DNA of 9,742 bases, taken from positions 1-9,742 of the forward strand of contig CANCXY010000123.1 of the NCBI GenBank assembly GCA_947381875.1. Reading direction: 5' to 3'. The position numbers and the translations under genes are program-made. Numbering within the stretch: position 1 is the first letter of the stretch; the number at the start of each line of letters is the position of its first letter. This document shows, one piece after another, positions 1 through 9,742 of the stretch. Under the pieces are notes generated by a model. It had not been told where the DNA came from and searched no databases. It saw only the letters and a program-made list of their open reading frames with translations. The DNA is from an uncultured Clostridia bacterium (lineage in GTDB: Bacteria; Bacillota; Clostridia; Oscillospirales; Ruminococcaceae).

Positions 1-47
1 CCCCACGTCTCGCAACACTCTTTCCCTACACGACGCTCTTCCGATCT
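1..47 (+). other. Illumina sequencing adapter retained at contig end (artefact)
   Basis: Positions 15-47 match the 33-base Illumina P5/TruSeq read-1 adapter, from ACACTCTTTCCC to CTCTTCCGATCT, without a mismatch that I can see. The eight bases at 7-14 lie between a CAC triplet (4-6), which fits the end of the P5 flow-cell sequence, and the adapter proper. That is the length and place of an i5 index, although positions 2-3 do not fit P5. This stretch is library sequence, not genome, so the real genomic sequence starts at about position 48. No gene should be called across this boundary. Confidence 0.97.
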
Positions 48-66
48 GCGGCAATTTCATTGCCGC
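48..66. repeat. Perfect 7-bp hairpin abutting the adapter
   Basis: GCGGCAA (48-54) and TTGCCGC (60-66) are perfect reverse complements around a 5-base loop. The hairpin begins at the first non-adapter base. It lies downstream of the leftward secreted-protein gene, so it could be the stem of that gene's terminator with its U-tract replaced by adapter. That is inference. It could also be a fold-back library artefact. Confidence 0.5.
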
Positions 67-97
67 GCACCCCTTCCTTTGCATTATGGACGTGAAA

Positions 98-138
98 CGC
101 GCGCCGCAAACAGGGTGCGGCGCGCGGGGTGTTTTTTT
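98..138 (+). terminator. Rho-independent terminator reading rightward
   Basis: A perfect 10-bp GC-only stem, CGCGCGCCGC (98-107) with GCGGCGCGCG (117-126), encloses a 9-base loop. It is followed after GGGTG by eight T on the + strand (131-138). The T-tract side makes it a terminator for rightward transcription entering from beyond the contig edge. For the leftward gene ending at 151 the hairpin is present but only TTTC follows it, so termination in that direction would be weaker. A rightward gene just outside the contig is implied but not visible. Confidence 0.7.
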
Positions 139-150
139 TATTTGCGGGCG

Positions 151-2109
151 TCAGGCGGCTTTGGCGCGCTCCTGCGTCACCAGGCCACTGGAATTGGTGT
201 AGTATTCTTTGCCGTCCTTGCCGTCGTTCCAGCCCTCTTTCTGGACAAGGACACCTTCGTCGTCGAAGAAATAACGGCCTGCGGGCAGGTTGTAGGCGGG
301 GTCGCCGGGGTGGTCGGGGTGCTGGCAGGCGAGCAGGTCCTGTACGCGCCAGACGATCAGATAGTAGTTATCGGAAATGCGCGTCTGATAGCGCAGGCCG
401 CCGTCCGCGTTCTTCATCCAGCCTACAAACGTGATGCCGTCCTTGTCGTACCACGTCTGCCCGGCGTAGTTCGGACGAATACGAAGGTAGTCCGTCATGA
501 CATAGCAGGTGCGCGGGTCGTTTTCGTTGCGGTCGGGGTTCAGGTAGTAGAGGTTGCCGTTTATCAAAATTTCACCATCACCTGATACCGTGATGTTAGA
601 GCCCGCCGCGACCGTATTCTGATTTGTAACCAGTGTCCCGTCATTATTAAAGATATAGTGCGCTCCCGTGCCGTTGGAGTTTTCAATATAACGTACACCT
701 GTAGACGGTGTGCCGTCGGCTTCCGTATGCTTCCATATGCGCACCCCATTGGAGATATCCCCGCTCCAGGAACTGTCAACAGGGGTATTATTGCTGGAGT
801 TGCCCGGATTTGTGACAGGAGGCGTAATAGGGGTGGGATTGACAGAATTTGTGGTTGAACTGTTGGAATTGGAATCATCTGGCTCTGCAGGTTTTTTAGA
901 TTCCGTAATAATGTACAGCGTACTGCCCTTCACCGCATAAGCCACGCCGCCCTCATAGGAACTGATATCATCATATTCCAGCGGTATGGCAATGTTGTTA
1001 TTATAATCCAGCAAACCGCACTTTTCACCTTTCTTGACAGAAGCTAAACCATTCTCAGCGCCATACGCATTATCATATTCAAAGGAAATGACCGTTTTGT
1101 TCTGCCGGTCGATGTACCCCCACTTTCCGTCCTTTTTTACAGCGCATAAACCGTCGCTGCCAAAACTTGCAGCACCTTCATATGCGCACGGGATAACCTC
1201 TGTTCCTGTTTTACCAATAAACCCATATTTACCGGCCTGATTCACCACTGCCGCCAAGCCCTGGTGGAATGGAAAAAGATTTGTATAACCGCGCCCGGCA
1301 AGGTCAATCACTGTTTTGCCGGTGGGATCCATATACCCTTTTCCTTCGGTAATAATATCGTAATCATCTGCCTGTGTATGTTCAAAGAATGCAAACAACC
1401 CTTCACCGCACCAGCCAAGGGATTTCTTTGTAGCGAAACCTCCCGCGCCCCATTGAATCGTTTCGTTATATTCCTGCGGCAGCTCACAGGTAACAACCCC
1501 GTTTTTATTGATAATCTGAGTTGTGTTTTCACTGTCACTGCTGCCGCCGCCTGCCCCCTGGCCCGTCCAGAATGAATAGAGTTTCTTTATGACTACAGCA
1601 TAGCCGTCCTGTATAGGGCCTCCCAGATAAGATGTAGATTCTTCATGAAATATACCGTTTGCATCTGTGTACTCGTTATGGGTTTCTTTTAGGGTAAATG
1701 CGTTTCCGCCGTCGGTGGTATAATACTGTGGCGGGTCTCCATTCTCGTAAGCGCTGCCTAATGTAAGCGAGACAATTCCGTCGGAATAGCGGAACCTTGC
1801 ACCGTTTGTAAAGCAGTTTTCTTCAGAGTCGTTTCGATAAGGGAACTTGAATGTACCGCTGCTGTCAACCAGCGCAATCTGCGGAGGAACTACGTCGACA
1901 TCCTCATCATAGATCGTAGCTCCATTTCCATGAATCGCCAAACTGCCGTAACCGCCGGTATTAAACACTCCATCCGCTTGAATGCCAGTTTTTGTAACGG
2001 TGAACTGAGTGTCATTCGCAGCCTCCGCATATGCAGCAGGCGTAAACATCGCGATGGCTATGGCCAGCGCGCAGGCAATTCCTGATATTCTGAAAAAGCC
2101 TTTTTTCAT
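151..2109 (-). CDS. Secreted WG-repeat protein with cell-wall-binding-like C-terminal region
   Basis: The product is 652 residues. An ATG start at 2109 is chosen because AGGAGG (2119-2124) lies 9 bases upstream; the in-frame TTG two codons earlier would leave only 3 bases. Residues 1-28 form a signal peptide: MKKGFFR, a hydrophobic core rich in A/I/L, then an AYA cleavage site. Roughly residues 235-400 hold WG-type repeats, with the best copy at KWGYID (Trp about 330) and degenerate ones at KYGFIG and KCGLLD, spaced by phrases such as EVIPCAYE and FEYDNAY. A Ser/Thr/Pro/Asn-rich linker covers about 405-450. The C-terminal 200 residues contain aromatic, Gly/Asp-rich units (GNLYYLNPD, TWYDKDG, GRYFFDDEG, KEYYTNSSG) resembling cell-wall or glucan-binding repeats. 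No sortase motif or transmembrane anchor follows. WG repeats are common in Clostridia but have no defined reaction, so only an extracellular, probably envelope-associated role is supported. The final 400 bases are clearly more GC-rich than the rest. The gene diverges from an XRE regulator. Confidence 0.85.
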   Translation of the reverse strand: MKKGFFRISGIACALAIAIAMFTPAAYAEAANDTQFTVTKTGIQADGVFNTGGYGSLAIHGNGATIYDEDVDVVPPQIALVDSSGTFKFPYRNDSEENCFTNGARFRYSDGIVSLTLGSAYENGDPPQYYTTDGGNAFTLKETHNEYTDANGIFHEESTSYLGGPIQDGYAVVIKKLYSFWTGQGAGGGSSDSENTTQIINKNGVVTCELPQEYNETIQWGAGGFATKKSLGWCGEGLFAFFEHTQADDYDIITEGKGYMDPTGKTVIDLAGRGYTNLFPFHQGLAAVVNQAGKYGFIGKTGTEVIPCAYEGAASFGSDGLCAVKKDGKWGYIDRQNKTVISFEYDNAYGAENGLASVKKGEKCGLLDYNNNIAIPLEYDDISSYEGGVAYAVKGSTLYIITESKKPAEPDDSNSNSSTTNSVNPTPITPPVTNPGNSSNNTPVDSSWSGDISNGVRIWKHTEADGTPSTGVRYIENSNGTGAHYIFNNDGTLVTNQNTVAAGSNITVSGDGEILINGNLYYLNPDRNENDPRTCYVMTDYLRIRPNYAGQTWYDKDGITFVGWMKNADGGLRYQTRISDNYYLIVWRVQDLLACQHPDHPGDPAYNLPAGRYFFDDEGVLVQKEGWNDGKDGKEYYTNSSGLVTQERAKAA

Positions 2110-2118
2110 TTCCAAATT

Positions 2119-2124
2119 CCTCCT
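2119..2124 (-). promoter_or_regulatory. Ribosome-binding site fixing the secreted-protein start
   Basis: The leftward strand reads AAAGGAGGAATTTGGAAATG. AGGAGG sits 9 bases before the ATG at 2109 but only 3 before the TTG at 2115, which decides the start in favour of ATG. Confidence 0.85.
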
Positions 2125-2179
2125 TTTTGTTCCATGGTTTGAATGGCGGAAAAATTTTCCAGATAGCAGGTTTTCCTAT

Positions 2180-2187
2180 CCTCCTTT
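2180..2187 (-). promoter_or_regulatory. Unused Shine-Dalgarno-like site in the leader
   Basis: A perfect AAAGGAGG lies in the leftward leader about 60 bases upstream of the functional site. No ATG, GTG or TTG follows at usable spacing; ATAGGAAAACC comes next. It may be a chance purine run, a decoy, or part of a regulatory leader structure. The sequence does not decide between these. Confidence 0.35.
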
Positions 2188-2224
2188 CAGAGCGGAATAT
2201 GTACATAAAAATCGTATTTCCTTT

Positions 2225-2253
2225 ATTATACAGACTATTTTTCCATTTGTAAA
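2225..2253 (-). promoter_or_regulatory. Near-consensus sigma-A promoter of the secreted-protein gene
   Basis: On the leftward strand TTTACA (2253-2248) and a perfect TATAAT (2230-2225) are separated by exactly 17 bases (2231-2247), matching the housekeeping promoter pattern at 11 of 12 positions. Transcription would start near 2218, giving a leader of about 110 bases before the ATG at 2109. This looks like a strong promoter that could be controlled by a bound repressor. Confidence 0.8.
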
Positions 2254-2298
2254 GAGAAACATGGTTTATTTGCACGTATTATTTCTTCTTCTGCGATT

Positions 2299-2304
2299 TA
2301 TAAT
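2299..2304 (+). promoter_or_regulatory. Candidate -10 element of the XRE regulator gene
   Basis: A perfect TATAAT lies 24 bases before the ATG at 2328, so the leader would be short (about 17 bases) yet still contain the ribosome-binding site. No good -35 sits at 16-18 bases. The nearest, TTGCAC (2270-2275), is 23 bases away, which is too far for a standard promoter. The regulator may be weakly expressed, may depend on an activator, or may start elsewhere. Confidence 0.45.
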
Positions 2305-2327
2305 ACCTGTAAAAACAGGAGCAACCC

Positions 2328-2654
2328 ATGGATTATCAGGAATATTTGGATTGGATTCCTTCCAGAATTACCCAACTGCGTGTGCAAAAGGGGGTTTCAG
2401 CAAGGGATATGAGCCTTTCCCTCGGCCAATGTGACAGCTACATCAACCGAATCGAAAATCGACGCGCCATGCCCTCCATGGCTGGCCTTATCTACATCTG
2501 CGAATACTTCCGCATCACCCCGCAGGAGTTTTTCAACGTGGACGCCCCCGCCCCGCAGAAATCGAAGGAGCTTTTGGGCGAGCTGCAAAAGCTCACCGCC
2601 GCCCAGGTCGACCATATCGTCGCCCTCGTCCACGACATCACCGAAAAAAAATAA
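2328..2654 (+). CDS. XRE/Cro-type helix-turn-helix transcriptional regulator
   Basis: The product is a 108-residue cytoplasmic DNA-binding protein. Residues about 12-66 form an XRE-family helix-turn-helix: ITQLRVQKGVSARDMSLSLG, then the recognition-helix part CDSYINRIENRRAMPSM, and the closing helices LIYICEYFRITPQEFF, a typical signature of this fold. After a short Ala/Pro linker the C-terminal helix (about 83-106, ELLGELQKLTAAQVDHIVALVHDI) may dimerise. The ATG is preceded by AGGAG (2317-2321) with a 6-base spacer. The gene is divergent from the secreted WG-repeat gene and ends in its own terminator, so it is probably monocistronic. Small regulators of this layout often repress themselves and a divergent neighbour. 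That is inference here, and the target is unknown. Confidence 0.88.
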   Translation: MDYQEYLDWIPSRITQLRVQKGVSARDMSLSLGQCDSYINRIENRRAMPSMAGLIYICEYFRITPQEFFNVDAPAPQKSKELLGELQKLTAAQVDHIVALVHDITEKK

Positions 2655-2684
2655 GCCCCGGCGAACGGACGGTTCGCGGGCTTT
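2653..2684 (+). terminator. Rho-independent terminator of the XRE regulator gene
   Basis: AAGCCC (2653-2658) plus GCGAAC (2661-2666) pairs with GTTCGC (2672-2677) plus GGGCTT (2678-2683), with a 2-base bulge at 2659-2660 and a 5-base loop. The run CTTTT closes it. The stem overlaps the TAA stop at 2652-2654. The preceding A-run (2644-2651) could let it work on the opposite strand too. Confidence 0.8.
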
Positions 2685-2698
2685 TCCAACATCACGGG

Positions 2699-2727
2699 TA
2701 GACTTTTCCCTGCAAACGTGCTATACT
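2699..2727 (+). promoter_or_regulatory. Sigma-A-type promoter of the nuclease-family gene
   Basis: TAGACT (2699-2704) and TATACT (2722-2727) are separated by exactly 17 bases, matching the consensus at 4 of 6 and 5 of 6 positions. The start point would be near 2734, just ahead of the GAGGG ribosome-binding site (2739-2743), so the leader is very short. Confidence 0.7.
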
Positions 2728-2750
2728 GAAACCAGAAAGAGGGTGCCGCG

Positions 2751-3756
2751 ATGGACGAGGAAACCACACTGGCAAGGAGCCTGCGCGTCTACGACAAGCA
2801 GGCCGCATACGCCGCCGCCGCCAAAAAACTGTTGAGCGAGCGCATTATCCTTGCCTGGATATTGAAATATTGTGTCAAAGAGTTTCAGGACTGCGCCATT
2901 GAGGAGATCGCGGAAAAACACATTGTGGGGACGGTGGAGATCGACGAAACGCCCATCCTGCCGGACGAAACGAACGCGCCGAAGAAAAAGCGCCCCGTTC
3001 CCCCGCAGATTGAGAGCGTCGGGATAGAGGAAAACTATCGGAATGAAGGCGCCAACCTGTACGATATCCGTTTTCACGCGCGCGCCCCCGGCACCGCCCA
3101 TTTGATACACCTGATCGTAAACCTCCGAAATACAGCAGGACTTTTTCCCCGGATACCCGCTGCTCAAACGCGGCGTTTTCCACGTCAGCCGGCAAATCTC
3201 CTCGCAGTACGGGACGATCTTCACCCACTCGCATTATGAGAAGATACGCAAGGTGTATACCATCTTCATTTGCCCCTACCCGACAAAGGAGTACCAGAAC
3301 ACTATCACGCGCTACCGGACGATGGAAGAAAACGTAGTAGGCAGCGTACACGCGCCGGAGGAAGATTACGACCTTACCACCGTGGTGATGCTCTGCCTCG
3401 GCGGTGCCGGGGATGAAAACTACCAGGGCCTGCTGAAAATGCTCGACACCCTGTTGAGCGAGACGCTGGATTACCCGGAGAAAAAACAGATATTGCAGGA
3501 AGAGTTCGACATTTCCATGACAGAAACAATGGAGGAGGAGGTGCGCACCATGTGCAGCTTGGGACAGGGAATCGCGGAGAGGAACTTTAACAAGGGGATT
3601 GAGGTAGGCATTGCAGAGGGCGAAATGAAAACTTTGTTAAAGGATCTTCGCAATTTGATGGAGAGCCTGAATTTATCGATAACTCAGGCTATGAACGCCC
3701 TGAAAATTCCCGATGAGGAACGCCCAAAATACCGGGAACTGCTTGGACAGACCTAA
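2751..3756 (+). pseudogene. Frameshifted PD-(D/E)XK nuclease family transposase-like gene
   Basis: Two adjoining frames together encode one protein of about 334 residues of the type annotated in Clostridia as PD-(D/E)XK nuclease family transposase (PDDEXK_2/Rpn-like). The N-terminal frame runs from the ATG at 2751, preceded by GAGGG at 2739-2743. It carries KKLLSERIILAWILKYCVKEF and then YDIRF, with the likely catalytic Asp at residue 105. After ...HLIVNL (Leu125, codon 3123-3125) the family pattern continues in another frame as EIQQDFFPGYPLLKRG and SSQYGTIFTHSHYEKIRKVYTIF. One extra C in 3125-3126 separates the halves, directly before the predicted catalytic Glu126-x-Gln128. Unshifted translation gives 162 residues ending at 3239. 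The second half has no ribosome-binding site of its own. Its C-terminus (NLMESLNLSITQAMNALKIPDEERPKYRELL) is typical of the family and intact. It has its own promoter and shares the terminator after rpoC. A recent mutation, a sequencing error and programmed shifting are all possible. Nuclease activity is inferred from the family only. Confidence 0.82.
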
Positions 3757-3787
3757 AATCGCCCTCCCCGCTTAACTCCACACCCGC

Positions 3788-3841
3788 AAAAAAAACAACA
3801 GCCGCTGCGGATCTTCCCATGATCCGCAGCGGCCATTTTTT
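3788..3841. terminator. Bidirectional terminator between the nuclease gene and rpoC
   Basis: A perfect 13-bp stem, GCCGCTGCGGATC (3801-3813) with GATCCGCAGCGGC (3821-3833), has a 7-base loop. Six T follow on the + strand (3836-3841), serving the rightward gene ending at 3756. Eight A precede it (3788-3795), read as a U-tract five bases beyond the stem on the leftward transcript, serving rpoC, which ends at 3850. It marks the end of the rpoB-rpoC transcript. The rest of the 93-base gap shows nothing else. Confidence 0.9.
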
Positions 3842-3849
3842 CCCTGTGA

Positions 3850-7398
<3,549 letters not shown>

Positions 7399-7406
7399 GA
7401 AACGAA

Positions 7407-7506
7407 CCCTTTCTTTCTGAGGGTGTCCAGGGCTGGGGATATTTCCAGGTGCTCCCCCTGCGGGGGAACACAGAAAACCTCCTGCTCTGGACACGCCCTT
7501 CTTTCT
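7407..7506. repeat. Inverted-repeat element with flanking direct repeats in the rpoB-rpoC spacer (MITE-like)
   Basis: Arms at 7423-7433 (GTGTCCAGGGC) and 7484-7494 (GCTCTGGACAC) pair over 11 positions with one G-U. Inside is a second hairpin (7449-7471) with TCCCCC/GGGGGA, a TGC loop, and a GTG/CAC clamp beyond one mismatch. Immediately outside the arms lie near-identical direct repeats: CCCTTTCTTTCT (7407-7418) and CCCTTCTTTCT (7496-7506). Terminal inverted repeats plus flanking direct repeats is the layout of a small transposed element with target duplication. On the transcript the repeat nearest rpoC contains its ribosome-binding site. An RNA leader or processing structure is the main alternative. 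Confidence 0.55.
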
Positions 7507-7538
7507 CAAATGTCTGGCGCTGTGCGGCGCACAACGGA

Positions 7539-9742
<2,204 letters not shown>

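Noticed and set aside
79..585. Rightward 168-codon open frame at the left end
   Set aside because: It begins just after the adapter, runs through a terminator, and lies antisense to the secreted-protein gene in GC-rich DNA. The protein has no recognisable motif.
2109..2109. Lipoprotein signal (Cys13 in SGIAC) in the secreted protein
   Set aside because: The Cys is followed by more hydrophobic core and then a normal AYA cleavage site, so a standard signal peptide fits better than a lipobox.
2012..2275. Leftward 87-codon frame overlapping the secreted-protein start
   Set aside because: It spans the promoter and leader and runs out of frame into the signal-peptide region. It has no ribosome-binding site for its first Met and ends in a Cys-rich shadow translation.
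2431..2835. Rightward 134-codon frame inside and after the XRE gene
   Set aside because: It is a Ser/Pro/Arg-rich shadow of the regulator in another frame and crosses the terminator at 2653-2684 and the downstream promoter.
3253..3756. Second half of the nuclease gene as a separate gene
   Set aside because: Its GTG has no ribosome-binding site, and the family sequence continues upstream of it in the same frame back to about 3127, so it is the 3' part of one frameshifted gene.

Overview
The window is a contig end from a moderately GC-rich Bacillota, most likely a gut-type member of the class Clostridia. This rests on four things: RpoB/RpoC without the large proteobacterial insertions, strong AGGAGG ribosome-binding sites, a PDDEXK_2-type nuclease/transposase relative, and a secreted WG-repeat protein. 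A finer placement (for example Christensenellales or Oscillospirales) cannot be made from this sequence. The first 47 bases are not genomic: positions 15-47 match the Illumina P5/TruSeq read-1 adapter.

Layout. Positions 48-150 hold two hairpins at the contig edge. A leftward gene (2109 to 151) encodes a 652-residue secreted protein: signal peptide, WG-type repeats, a Ser/Thr/Pro/Asn-rich linker, and a C-terminal part resembling cell-wall-binding repeats. A 218-bp divergent region (2110-2327) carries a near-consensus leftward promoter and the start signals of a rightward 108-residue XRE-family regulator (2328-2654), which ends in its own terminator. Next comes a rightward PD-(D/E)XK nuclease-family gene (2751-3756) with its own promoter. 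A single extra base breaks it exactly at the predicted catalytic E-x-Q. A bidirectional terminator (3788-3841) separates this accessory block from the leftward core genes rpoC (7398 to 3850, complete) and rpoB (running off the right edge at 9742, N-terminal part missing).

Function. rpoB and rpoC encode the beta and beta-prime subunits that form the RNA polymerase active centre and are read as one leftward operon. The accessory genes have no evident link to transcription. The regulator and the secreted protein are divergently transcribed and may form a regulatory pair, which is an inference from layout only.

The signals most worth a second look are: (1) a 75-bp inverted-repeat element flanked by near-identical 11-12-base direct repeats between rpoB and rpoC, which looks like a small MITE-type insertion that supplied or duplicated the rpoC ribosome-binding site; (2) the frameshift at the catalytic motif of the nuclease gene; (3) the abrupt base-composition change inside the secreted-protein gene; and (4) the adapter at the contig start. 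I found no CRISPR array, tRNA, rRNA or recognisable novel defence system.
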